NCBI RefSeq assembly: GCF_008831285.2
Contig: NC_045151.1
Location: forward strand, 5,531,682 to 5,595,681
Origin: Nymphaea colorata
Lineage: Eukaryota; Streptophyta; Magnoliopsida; Nymphaeales; Nymphaeaceae
Direction of reading: 5' to 3'
DNA length: 64,000 nt
The notes under the pieces were generated by a model. That model ran no database searches and was not told where the DNA came from. It was given only the letters and a program-made list of their open reading frames with translations. Positions 32,541-43,920 of the stretch are shown one piece after another; position 1 is the first letter of the stretch, and every line of letters starts with the position of its first letter. The position numbers and the translations under genes were made by a program.

Positions 32541-34720
32541 ACCAGCTTAAGTATGATGGCTCATGCGTCTCTCCCTCAGCGTTTTTTGGGTTGATTCTTT
32601 TAGAACAACAGTTCAAGTTATCAACTGGTGCCTATTCCAGAACTTGGAAATAAATCTCCATTTGAAAAAGTTTTCAAAACTGCTCCTAAATATGATTATG
32701 CTACCCGTTTCTTGTGCTATATAGAGAGTCCAAATCTCTCCAAAATCCAAAGCATATGTTTTTCTTGGCTATGGCACATGTTATAAAGGATATATATGTT
32801 TGGATCCTATTACTAACAAAGTTTTTATTAGCAAACATGTTGTTTTCAACAAGACAAATTTTTTATTTCATGGATATGGTTCTCCAACCACTGAAAGGGA
32901 CGTTGGAAAATGGATCTCCAATCATCTAGACATGCCTCCAGTTGACACTCAAATAGAAGATAGCTCCAAGAAAGATGTCCAAATGGATCCCAATATATAT
33001 TCTTACCTGGTCCAAATTCATGGCAAGATGACCATACTCATTACAACCATTTGATCAATTCAATTGATGAAGATCATACTTATGATCATGGGATTCAAAA
33101 AAATGCTATTGTCCAATCTCCTCCAAATCTCACCAGTGGTGTCTCAAGTAGGACTCACCCTATGATCACAAGGTCCCAAGATGGAACTAGGCGACCCAAG
33201 GTATACATGGCTGCTACATCTCTAGAAGAAAGAGAACCAAAAAGTCTTAAGGAGGCTTTAAAAGATCCATGATGGATTGAAGCCATGCAAAGTTAAATGG
33301 ATGCCCTTTACAAAAACCAAACTTGGAACCTTGTCGCACCACATGAGGGAGTGAATCTAGTCGGATGTAAGTGAGTTTTTAAAATTAAGAGATGTTTAGA
33401 TGGGACAATTGCTCGCTACAAGGCCAGACTTGTGGCCAAAGGTTATAGCTAGAGGAAATGAATTGACTATTCTGACACGTATAGTCCAGTGATAAAACCC
33501 ATCACTATATGGGTCATGCTTTCTATTGTTGTGTCCAAAGGTTGGTTTATCCATCAATTGGATGTTAACGATTTCTTTCTTCATGGAATTCTAAAGGAGG
33601 AAGTTTTTATGACTCTTCCACCAGCATTTGAGAATACAGTTAAGCCTCACCAAGTATGTCACCTTAAAAAGGCACTTTATGGCTTAAAGCAAGCACCCCA
33701 GGCTTGGATTGAAAGACTCAAAGGATATCTTCTTGAAAATAGGTTTAAGGAGTCATTGGTTCACACTTCACTTTTTGTTAGAACGACTCAAGATAAAATC
33801 ATCTTTCTACTTATATGTTAGATGATATAATTATTATAGGAAATAATTCTTAGGAAATTCAAAGGATTATACATGGTTTTGGACAAGCTTTTTCTATAAA
33901 AGATATTAGAAAAGTACATTTTTTAGAGGCATTGAAGTGACACATCAAAATGACAAAATTCTTCTCTCAGAGGGAAAATATATCAAAAATATTTTAAGGC
34001 CAGCAAACATGGAGAATGTAAAATCTTGTGTCACGCCTGCTGGTCCAAATGTTCCTCTATCTAAACTCGGTGGTGAAAAATTAGAAATGAAACTTAGTAT
34101 AGACAGATTGTGAGAGCACTTTAGTATGTCCCTTTAACATGCCCAGATATTACTTTTGTAGTGAATAAAGCTTGTCAGTTCATGCACCAACTTACTTCAA
34201 CTCACTGGACTCATGTCAAAAGAATTTTACGATATTTTAAAGGTACAATGTAGCATGGATTTGAAATATCAAAATTTAATTCTTTCATTTTATCTGCTTA
34301 CTCTGATCCCGATTGGGCTGGGTGCCCAGACGACTGAAGATCCACCAGTGGTTATGTTACAAAAATTGGACATAATGTCATATCTTGGATATCTACTAAA
34401 CAATAGACAGTGGCAAAATCGTGCACAGAGGCATAGTACAAGGCTATTGCAGGAGCTCTTTTAGAAGTGATATGGCTAAATAACTTGATGAAAGATTTCG
34501 GAATTCAGTCTGAGAAAAACCAATTTTGTGGTGCGACAACATTGGAGCAACATATTTGGCAGCAAATCCAGTTTTCCATGCACAAACCAAATGTATAGAA
34601 ATTGATTATCATTTTGTTACAAAGAAAGTGGCAGACAATAAAATTGAGATTAAATATGTTCAGTCAGAAAAGACTTAGCTTATAATTTTACTAAGCCATT
34701 ACCAGGACCAAGGTTTCATT
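32541..34720 (+). pseudogene. Copia 1 integrase end, RT and RNase H
   Basis: RT blocks ARLVAKGY, DTYSPVIKPITI, QLDVNDFFLHGIL and ALYGLKQAPQAW are readable (33420-33720). The catalytic YVDD block at about 33811-33832 is destroyed by a frameshift that creates TAG and TAA. RNase H survives as SAYSDPDWAGCPDD (34298-34340) and later pieces in shifting frames. Confidence 0.82.
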
Positions 34721-34772
34721 ATCTCAATGAAATGCTACATGTCCTCAAAATGGAGTTTGGATCGAAAGGGCA

Positions 34773-35127
34773 TGTTAGAGATAAGGTTGCTGATCATGCT
34801 CATCCATTATTCTTTCGAAATGAATCAAATTGCTTGGATCAAGTCGAATATAGAAGAAATGTGATTAACACTCAAAAGAAGAAACCAACAAAAGCTCCAA
34901 CGCACGAAGATATCAAAATACAAAAGGAAAGAAATTCAAATTTATAATCAAGATCCAAAATTATGGGTTCTTGATAATCCAGCCTGAACATTCCCTTTTG
35001 GCCTTCATTCCTCCCCTTTAAATATCAACGTGAATGTAAAGAGAGATATGATTCTAGAGTTGTAAAGGAGAGGATTACTCCATGGATGTAGGTCGACTTT
35101 GACCGAACCACGTAACTCTTTTGTGTG

Positions 35128-35175
<48 letters not shown>

Positions 35176-35193
35176 CTCTTTGCAACTTTTACA
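34773..35193 (+). repeat. 3' LTR of copia element 1
   Basis: 421 bases with the same ends as the left LTR and its own (CT)n run (35130-35171). It carries CCTTTAAATATCAACG at 35017-35032, a segment deleted from the 5' LTR, including a possible TATA-like TTTAAATA. Confidence 0.9.
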
Positions 35194-35580
35194 TTTCTAG
35201 CCACAACTTCACCACTCTCAGTCGACATCCTTGCTGTCACCATGTTCAGAATAGCACTCTTGCTGTTCTCCCAATCTAAAATCACAGCAGCCAAAGCTGT
35301 TCGCCAATTCACGCCACAGCCTTGCTGCTCCTAGTCGACAGCCCTGCTCTCACCATGCTTGGAACAGCAGTCTTGTTGTTCCCCAAATCCTGAATCGCAG
35401 CAGCCTAAGCTGCTCGTCATTCTTTAGTCACAACGTTGCTACTCCCTACCAGCTATCTTGCTTCTCTCTGCTGCAGCCACCTGCTGCTCACCCAACTAAC
35501 CATCAGCTGCCAGCTTAGCTGCTCTAGTCTACTAGTAGTAAATGCATCGCAGCTCCCAACCACAACCTAGCTGCTCTAAC

Positions 35581-36145
35581 GAGATCGAAAGCCAGCGCCA
35601 ACCAGAGGCAGAGTCAGGCAGAGAGAGCTCAAGCATAGCCATCTAGGGTGGCCATAGGCAGGGTCAGTAGTGCCACCTTCGGAACGGGTGAGAAGATCAA
35701 AGGAACCACTTGACAGTCAGTTACCGAAGAAGATCTTCCTCCTGGCAAGCACGGCCGTGCCGTGAAGGAAACGAGGTTGCTCTTTTGTTCAAAATTTCTT
35801 CATTCGTACCGAACCTCTTGCAGAATCAAATCCTGTTCCACGTCTATCAGAGTGATCTGAATCAGCCCTACGCTTTGCGAGTGCGTGCTTTGTGCAATTG
35901 AAAGGTCTGCTTCCGGAGGCGCGCCATAGGAAGTGAGTTCCGATTTCCTCTTCTGTGGACGGAGTATGCTATGACCCGGGATGGGATCAGAGACAAAATC
36001 TTCGTTTCTCCATATGATCTCATAAAGCCAAAGACGCCCCAAGCAAGACAAGGTAGGTAGGTCAGGTAAGGGAATCAGTTTGTGTTGTCCGTTATTGATA
36101 GGACAGGCCAGTCCGTGTTTGAGGAAGCGGTAGATGAGTGCCCAA
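35581..36145. other. 565-bp foreign insertion in the right LTR, possible organellar DNA
   Basis: The left LTR reads straight from GATGCTCCAATGACAG to CTCCTTTGC (21270-21290). The right LTR breaks after GCTGCTCTAAC and resumes at CTCCTTTGC (36146). The extra segment lacks CAG/CTG repeats, is richer in G and purines, and includes GGAGGCGCGCCATAGG and GACCCGGGATGGGATCAG. Its style recalls plant mitochondrial DNA. No inverted ends or target duplication were seen, against a transposon. Open frames (35710-35901 plus, 35800-36051 minus) match nothing I know. Confidence 0.55.
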
Positions 36146-38695
36146 CTCCTTTGCTTCCCAAGCTCACAACAACAGTTCTATTTCTGTTCCCAATCCAAAA
36201 CAGCCTTATTACATCTCTCAATCTGCAACAATCCTTTTCTGTCATAATCCAATGCTACCTGTTGCTGCTCCCAGTCAGTAGTTCTGCTACTGTCTGCCAT
36301 AGCCGCTTGCTACTCTCAAAATTCTGTAGCATCCTGCAGCTTCTCTGCCATACATAGTTCTACTCCAATTCCTGCACCCCATTGCTGCCCCTAAGCATTT
36401 CAACAGAAACTTTTGCTGCTCTTGATCAATAGTGATCTGCTGTTCTCCCAACCAGCAGCCTTTCTGCTCATTATCTTAGCCTATAGCTACTCCAATTTGG
36501 ATTAAAACAGCAGCAACTCTGCTACCTTCAACTAGCAGCTTAGCTGCTTCTTAGTTTAATTGTGACTCTCCTTAGAACGTGCTCAATCCCCTTTGCTGAA
36601 GTAAGGTAAGTACTTCAATTAATTTTATTTTGTTTCTTGCACGAAATAAAGGGAAGAGCTAACGTGGGTTGGGGTTTCATTCTTTTATTAAGGACGGGAA
36701 TGATGTCCAGTCAGGTTGCCGACAAAAAAGATGTACATGTTAAGCAATTTATGCATGCATACGTGAGATTTCGACAAAATATCCATCCAAAACTCATTTT
36801 CAAATAAAAAAAATAACATTTTCTCGACTGGCCTACCCATGGTTTCAAAACCAGATTTTAAATGTCATAAATTGTGAGAATGCACAGTAAAAAAATCCCA
36901 AATTAGAAAGAAAGATGCTCAGCTCAATCATGGGGTGTAAATATCCTTTTTCCTACTTCATTTGGGCATGACACGTAAAGGGTGGATGTGAGAGATGAAT
37001 GAATGATGATCACACCCCAAAAGTGTCACAAATCCAATGCAGATACCCAATCCATCAGTCTCGGCCCACCAAGGATTGGACTCACTCAAACAAGGAGCCT
37101 AGTCCACTTTGAATGTGATTAAAGCAATCAAAACAAGATTATTCTAAATCCATATTTCTAAAATCTTCACAATTTCATAAATTGATTTTGCCTAATAAAT
37201 AGTTGGAAGAATATATATATATTCCAAAAACCCAATTAGCTATCCCAAAGAGGGATGAAGCTGTCAAAATTCATCTGATTTACCAAAGAGGTCGATCACC
37301 CAAGATAAGATTCCATGGGTGATATAATTACCTCTTTCAAAACTCCAAAATTGTTGGAAATTAAAATTCCAGATTTCGAACTATCAAATCCATGTTTTCA
37401 AACTCAAAATAATGTTTGAACCAAATATCCAATCACTTAGGGACAACTCCTAATTTGCCAAATGCTTGAAATTCTTCAAATACGACTTTAAGCACAACCC
37501 ATTTTTCAACCGAAGTCCTATTGATATTTCAACTGAATTAAGTTGAAATTGAATTTTCAATTGGCAAGCAAGAGATCACCAAATCAATCTGATTTTCAAA
37601 AGTCATTATCATTACTATGACTTGATTCAAGTCGATCCAAGGTCTTAAAACTTTGTAAATCATTTTGGAAACAAAGATTTCAGAATTCCGAATTCAAAGA
37701 CTTTGATTTCAAAAGTCAAGCCAAAATCATAGACTATGTGCTAGAGTGCATTTTTGATCCAAGATATCAAGAATGGATCTAGGAGTCGTCTAACATTCCA
37801 ATCTTCAAAAAACCTGTCCATGTCTATGTCCCATTGAGTTATGCATGGAGAGATGAGAGAGTGAAACTTGGATGAAGCATATAGTTTACTTTCGCAACAT
37901 GCATTCACCCATTGCACAAATGCAAAACTCACTAGTCACCTTGACATAAGCAAACGAATTTGGAGTTGCTACCGTGGCCAAGTTATATTGCAACAAGCAT
38001 TTGCATATGTCACTTATCTCAAAGTGACAAACAGTCAATCCAATCCCAAATTGAATTAAAAAATGTGAAGTTTTCAAATTTGAAATTTTTGAAAAGAGAA
38101 TTCTATTCCAATTTCTCAAAATTTGAGTCTTCCAAAATATGACTCCAAAATTGGGGTTTTGCTTCTCAACCCTATCATTTCAAACTTCAAAAGAAGTTCA
38201 TAATTTCGAAATCTCAAAATTGGTTTATAAAATTAAACCTTCATTTTCCAGAATGCTCAATTTCAATTGCCAAATTTCGAATTTCGAATTTCGAATTTCT
38301 GGAATGGAATCAATAGTCTTGATTCAAATCAATTTCCAAAATCATCAGAAATTGCTAGAACTCAAAAGAATTTCCAATCAAATCCATATCTTCAAGTCAA
38401 ATATTCAAACAAATTGAAGTTTTTGATGATTAACATCGAATTCCATATTTATAATCAAGTTCAAAATCAAATCCAATTCTTGCACATTCATGTTGGAGGA
38501 TCACCAATTAAATGACATATACAATTGGAGAAGTGTTAGACATTGCCCGATTACCCCTATTAAAAGTGGCAAGAATAGTCGGACCTCGTACTAACAATCT
38601 GATAATTTTTTCTCAAAATCTTTCAAACCAAAACAATTCATATTTTCTGTTGTTTCGCACGGCCTCCCTGTTCTTGCATGGGAGGGGTGCAAACA

Positions 38696-39460
38696 CTTCA
38701 CTTTGATGTCATGAAGTTAAGAGCAAGCTTTTAATTTCACAAGGGTTCTTACATACAGGAATCTGTCATTGATTTCATCAACATCCTTGCTACGAGAGAC
38801 TTTGTGCTTCTTGTAGAGGAATTTTTTATCTAAGAGTTCCTTTCCTCTCCAAATAAGCATTCTTCCTTTTGCATTTCTTTTGTTTTTTCTTGTAGTTTGG
38901 CCGCTTTGGCACTTTTCTTTTGATTTATTCTTTGTTCTTTTCCTTTTCGGGCCGACCTTCACCTTTGAGGAAAATACCTCACCACCCCATAGGTTATTAC
39001 AGAACTTCATCATTTTTGTATTCCATGTATAGCTTATTCTCAGTCATCAACTTGCAAGTTCCAACGAAGCAAGAATGTTTATGGATTTCAATCATTGTGA
39101 AATAGACATAAATTAACTGCGCACCTACCTAGTATTCTTTGATTGACTATTCCAGCGGAACCACTATGCTTACCCAACACTTATTTTGCAATTCTTTATC
39201 TCATTGACCTGGGTTGATCTCAATCATTGTTCCTGATACAAGATTCATTAAGCTTTTACATCCACTTATCAAAACAGATGTCATTTCCTAGACTACATTC
39301 CCTCCATTTCATCAAGAGGCTTTTTAGCGCATGTCATCATCTTGTCAAGACCTCTTTTTAGATTGTCTCTAGATTATGATAAAAAATTATTCTTCATCCA
39401 AAGAATAGGTAGAATCACTCTAACATGTTCCCTTCAAGATGATCAAAGCAATACTCCAGT
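38696..39460. other. Right flank of the giant element, unrecognised
   Basis: A minus-strand open frame at 39013-38717 is very Lys/Arg-rich, with DKKFLYKKHKVSRSKDVDEI and NDRFLYVRTLVKLKA. I do not recognise it. The second half reads like a conserved protein rather than random sequence, so it may be an exon or an element fragment. No splice context was established. Confidence 0.3.
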
Positions 39461-39474
39461 CAAATGATGTGCTC

Positions 39475-39735
39475 ATGTGTTCCTGCATGCACATGAATAT
39501 GGGTTATGAGGTTTGTACACATGTATTCCAATATGCATATGGATAGGGGTTCCAAGGTTTGTACCCATGTATTCATGTATGTACATGGATATGGATTTTG
39601 AGGTTTGTATCCATGTGTTCCTATATACACATGGGTACATGTTTTTGTGTTCATGAGTTCCCATATGCTCGTGAACATGAGTATTGAGGTTTGTACCCAT
39701 GTATTCCTATGTACACATCGACATGGGTTTTAGCT
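39475..39735. repeat. Degenerate minisatellite, about 65-bp unit
   Basis: Four units share GAGGTTTGTACCCATGTATTC followed by a run such as ATGTACACATGG, at about 39509, 39553, 39600 and 39687. Overlapping Thr/His/Met-rich frames on the minus strand are a by-product of the repeat. Confidence 0.75.
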
Positions 39736-40519
39736 TGCGAAAGTTTGGTTCATCGTAAGGCAAGTTCAAGGGGTGCGTTAGAGACACGAGTTCATGGTAT
39801 CGATGCATCAGGGGGCCTTATGATGAAAGTTTTGGTCAATGCAATGGGCTCTAAGGGTGCAATGAAGACACACGTTCAACATACACAACACGAGTTTCGT
39901 GTACCTAGGGTGCAAGTTCCTACACAAAGTTCAGTGTATTCACATATTCATGTGTGCATGTGTACTAAATCTGTGTATTGCAAAAATTGTTCAAAACACG
40001 AATGCACGAGTTTGGTGTATTCAAGTGTTCTTGTGTGCATGTGAGTGTGAGTTCTAGTGTGCTAAATCACCAAAGTTGTGCATACATGAGCATGAGCATG
40101 AGTTTTGTGTGCATCGCAGGAGTTCTAATTTGTAGGGCCGTACCAATGGGTGCACTGAAGCGTGAAATCTCTGCATTGTGTAGATGTTAATGCACTGAAG
40201 CATGAAATCTCTGCTCTATGTGCGAGCCTTCTAGTGTACTTGTGCTTATAAAAGTTTAAAAAGGCATTTCCATTTTTAAAGTTTAAGAATTCATTTTTCT
40301 TAGAGGCGAGAATTTAAAAAATTTGAATGTTGTAATTACCTTTCAAGGAATACCTTTCTTTGTATGAAATTCTTTTCAAAATTTTCATTGGAATTGGTGG
40401 CCATTGTTGTTGCTGATTTATTAGAATGAAAGAGAAAGATAAAGATGCCCTAGCTAGAAGGGTGAAATCAAAAGATCACAAGGATAAGTGTGGCCAAGAA
40501 TCAGAGAATTTTTATTAAG
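39736..40519. other. TG-rich, weakly repetitive stretch
   Basis: Diffuse repeats of GTGTGCATG and ACGAGTT, and a 34-bp-spaced direct repeat around TGCACTGAAGC...GAAATCTCTGC (40151 and 40192). No gene recognised. Confidence 0.45.
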
Positions 40520-41120
40520 AATGATAGAAGTACATCAAGTGAAAAGACCTTTTTAGATGAAAAGCATTTATAGGATTGAGTAATTCTACACCATTGGCAT
40601 CAATGAGACAGTAAGAATTACTGAGAAGGACCTCCTTCACCACATATGTTCCATCCCAATTTGGTGCTCATATTTCTCATAGGTGGTTTTTTGATGGAAT
40701 GGTTGACCTAAGGACAAGCTCGTTCACTTTAAACTTCTACTCAATGATTGATTTTGCATAATGCTGACCGGCTCTCTAGCAGGATGCTTTGGCTTGTTTT
40801 GCAGCTTGGAGCATTTTTCCATCCAAGAGATCTAGTTGTAACATTCTTTGTTGTTGGTACTTATCCATGGGCATTTCAGTTATGGTAGCAAACCTCTAGG
40901 CTGGTTTGTGAATATGAAGTGGCAGCACTACATCTGTCCCATATAGCAACTCAGCTAGTGTAGCATTATTTGTTGTCTTGATTGTGGTTGTGTGTGGATG
41001 TTCTCATTCGTGCCACATTTCTATTGTTCTTTTCAGGATTTAGATCAGGATCTTAGTTGTATCTTTTACCTAGCCATTTCCATGTGGGTATTTATTTGCA
41101 TGGAAAATTTGACAACCTTG
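40520..41120 (-). pseudogene. Tat-type gypsy integrase C-terminal remnant
   Basis: Minus-strand frames read FHANKYPHGNG, ILKRTIEMWHE, NNATLAELLYGTDVVLPLHI, QQQRMLQLDLLDGKMLQAAK, NELVLRSTIPSKNHL and APNWDGTYVVKEVLLSNSYC, then LIDANGVELLNPINAFHLKR. This is the end of a plant Tat/Athila integrase. After GNG the expected Gln-Val-Glu reads stop-Val-Lys, so the catalytic Glu is lost. It is oriented against the giant element and is a separate insertion. Confidence 0.75.
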
Positions 41121-41169
41121 AGGATGATTGCCTTTTCCAGAGTAAGATAGTTGTTGTGGGACTAGACCT

Positions 41170-41720
41170 AGTGGTATGAGATTGAGCCATTCCTGACACC
41201 TTTATTAGGGGTGACTGAACTAAGGACTAAACTCTACCTGCCTACCTATTTAAGAAACTAAACGTAATCCTGAATGCAGTGTAATTTGAAGTAAACATGC
41301 TCTAGTTTTGTGAATTGTTTACTTTAAAACCTAGTTTGACCTCAAACTTTGGGGAACTTAAATAAGAGAGTGAGCTTTATTCATCCTAGATCATCATAGG
41401 TCATGTAAATATTAGCTTAATCCTTTATGATGCATGATTAATGCAAAAGTGTTATAGTTTTCATAAGTGCAGATTTTGAATATCTAAGTGGCCTCAGATT
41501 TAAAGGGATTTATTAAACAAGATAATAGGGATTGATTCCTGGCTCATCATTGGCCATGTAAATGCATGTGGCCTAAGTTCTAAATGATGTGTGATGAGGG
41601 TAATGCAGTCTCGTTTTTGAGAATGATGTTCTTAAAATTCTATCAGCCTCCATAAAAGAATGTCTACCCTCATGTTGTGCTAGGTGTAATGGGCTAGCTG
41701 CTCCTTGTAGAAAAAAAATT
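41170..41720. repeat. Left copy of a diverged direct repeat
   Basis: Contains CCATTCCTGACACCTTTATT, GGACTAAACTC and GATCATCATAGGTCATG in the same order as the right copy at 43590-43920. It could be the left LTR of an old element. No clean termini were seen. Confidence 0.5.
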
Positions 41721-43589
41721 TTAGATGTTACTCCTCAAGCAGCTCATCTATGATCTGCCTATAAGTTTCAATCTTTCTGTAGAAACACTCCTATAGCAAC
41801 TACAGGCACCCATCGATCATGTCGAAATCTACCATGACGAACTATGTGGGACCCTTGTAAAGAAATGTAAGACTGGATATGGCAAGCGAAAGGTGTTGAG
41901 TCTTGATGTTTCTACACATCATGAATAGTTGGAGAACACGTAAATTCATAGTGCCATGTCTGGTGGAGAAGACTCTGAGTCCTGTTGAACAAATCATCAT
42001 CACCACAATACAACTTGTGGTCATCTAGCGTTCACCTCCTTTGTTGAGCCTCCAAAATGTGCATGAAATTCCACCAGTCTAAGGAAAAAATGATCTTCCT
42101 TCTTTTGTCTATGAATCTGTACAACAAATCCTTGCAGTTGATGGCATGGAAGTTGGTGACGAACTAATAATCAACTAGATCCCTATGACACTCTACTGGC
42201 TCTGGCATCCCCAAGATGTAGGTGAACTCTTCCATCAATGGTGTCATCTCTTCGAAAGAAAATCAAAAGGTTGACGTGTATGGATTCCATCTCTCGGCCA
42301 ATGCACCTATTAGATGACTATTAATCCAATAAGCTATTGACAATGCTACTGTCTCAGGACCACAGTCATCTCCGTGGTGGAGGAAGACATCCACAAACTA
42401 TTCAAATCATTGTGGGTACTAGCCTAGCACAAGCCCATCGATGGGAATGGACCTAGCATCTGATCCACCTTTAAGAATAGAGTGTACAATGTGGCCTAGT
42501 AGAACTATCTTGCTGGTGGTGACTGATAAAAATAATTTAATAGGGGTCAAGACAGACGTGCAAGTAAATACACAAATAAGAGGTTTCAAGTGAAATGGCA
42601 ATTTTGATCAACCTAATAGAGGTTCCAATTGAATGACAATTTTGACCTTGACTGGCTGAAGGGACCCAACACAATGACAAATGAAAGAAAATCCTAGATG
42701 ATTTTGACACAATAAGACAAGGGTTTCTTGAAAAATTTGTCTAGTTTTTTTATGAAAATTTTGGCGCATAGCGTTAAATGAAATACATAAAGGTAAACAT
42801 GTAATCCAACAAGATAAAAACAAATGCTTCAAATAATTCTTCATAATGACACATTACTATCATGCACTTGTTGATAATAGCTTGTTCACTTAAATTGGAT
42901 ATAAAGGATTTCAGATCCTTAGTTGTTCCATATGCCAAATATGTCTATATACTTGAACAAGAAGTCCATAACATGTACCATAGACTCCTCCAAATGGGTC
43001 CTGAAGGGTGTGGATTTTTGTTCTTCTTGATCACCCACAAATATACTAGGTCTGCCTCAGTACGAGTAAGAGAAGGACCAATACCTACCTCCAGTAGGTT
43101 GTCTAGGCATTGGACCACCTTGAGCTAATGCATACAAGAAGAACTCCACGCCGTGATAATTGAGGCATACAGGTCAGATTTTTTTTTTTTAAATATGCAA
43201 GCACATGCACAAATAGTTGGCTCTAATGCAATGTGGCCTAAGATGGGGGTTAAAATCAATGAGAGAAGCAAACATTGCTTTCAGACAACTCCTAAACTGA
43301 GAGAGGTGATATGTAATCTTGCATCTATGTGAGCATGAAAAATCCTAATGCACATAAAAAAAGTATACATATAGCAAATGAGGGAACCTAGATGGCTTTA
43401 ATGGTTGGACAACTTTTAAAATATGGAAAAGCATAACATTCTTATCTAGCCAGACAGTGGTAGGTCCCATCATGGTTGCCACTTTTGTTTATATGAAATT
43501 TTTTTCAATCTTATATGCAGACTATATAAATGAGATAAAATACATGTACTCGCCTCTATTTCCTTATGTTGGACTATGAGAGACAGGCC
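41721..43589 (-). other. Interior between the direct repeats, unknown coding relic
   Basis: On the minus strand near 42245-42080 the frame reads EEMTPLMEEFTYILGMPEP and, further on, LLYRFIDKRRKIIFSLDWWN. This style recalls the plant-mobile-domain/DUF7745 proteins captured by retroelements, a weak impression only. The remainder is unreadable. Confidence 0.3.
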
Positions 43590-43920
43590 TGGCCTATCAG
43601 TATGATGTCCAACCATTCCTGGTATCTTTACTAAAGGTAATCAGACCAAGGACTAAACTTAATGTTCCAACTCTTAAGTCTAAATGTCGTCCATAACATG
43701 CCCTCATTTTGAAATCATGCATGTTTTAAAATGTAAATAGATCTTAGAAATAGACTGATCAACAAAACATGTAATATGATGTTTTTTCATGTTGGATCAT
43801 CATGGATCAATGCAAATTGATGTCCTAAATGTAATATGATGCATGAAGAACCTAGACCATGTATACTTGAAATCTAGTCTCTATTAGGATGTGGGTGTAG
43901 GACATGGTCCTCCTAGGAGA
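43590..43920. repeat. Right copy of the diverged direct repeat
   Basis: CCAACCATTCCTGGTATCTT, AGGACTAAACTTAATG and GATCATCATGGATCAATG match the order at 41190-41420. Confidence 0.5.

Larger units (their letters stand above)
30278..35193 (+). mobile_element. Full-length but dead Ty1/copia element 1
   Basis: The LTRs are 30278-30666 and 34773-35193, each opening TGTTAGAGATAAGGTTGC and ending GCAACTTTTACA. A tRNA-iMet-type primer site follows the left LTR, and GATCGAAAGGGCA precedes the right one. The flanks TTCCT and TTTCT match at 4 of 5 bases. The left giant LTR shows the empty site (CATCATTTCTAGCC near 20905). Gag, protease, integrase, RT and RNase H remnants lie in copia order with frequent stops. 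Confidence 0.92.
18425..38695 (+). mobile_element. Giant-LTR Ty3/gypsy retrotransposon, decayed and nested
   Basis: Two long direct copies (18425-23553 and 28371-38695 after removing insertions) flank an interior of 4.8 kb. The left copy is followed after two bases by TGGCGACC, a primer-binding-site-like start. The right copy is preceded by AAAAAGGGA and begins TGTTAACACCC. Inside, a gypsy integrase remnant lies in plus orientation just before the purine tract, which is the normal gypsy order. LTRs of roughly 5 kb are at the upper end for plants and recall Tat/Ogre-type elements. Gag, protease and RT were not found, and a minus-strand hAT copy occupies much of the interior. No target duplication is convincing. 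Confidence 0.75.
28371..38695 (+). repeat. Right LTR of the giant element, with two insertions
   Basis: LTR parts are 28371-30277, 35194-35580 and 36146-38695, about 4.8 kb in total. It starts TGTTAACACCC and ends GGGGTGCAAACA, aligned with the end of the left LTR. Against the left copy it has many substitutions and small indels, so the parent insertion is old. The interruptions are the copia element 30278-35193 and the foreign segment 35581-36145. Confidence 0.78.

Noticed and set aside
35800-36051. 83-codon minus-strand open frame in the 565-bp insert as a gene
   Set aside because: No recognisable domain. A competing plus-strand frame overlaps it, and the insert is better explained as a DNA fragment.
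38696-38700. CTTCA after the giant right LTR matching CTTCA near 18428 as a target duplication
   Set aside because: The left occurrence falls inside the aligned LTR start, not before it, so the 5-base match is probably chance.
39460-39700. Minisatellite read as a CRISPR-like array or as Thr/His repeat proteins
   Set aside because: Units are degenerate and contiguous, without uniform repeats and unique spacers, and the DNA is plant nuclear. The frames follow the repeat period only.
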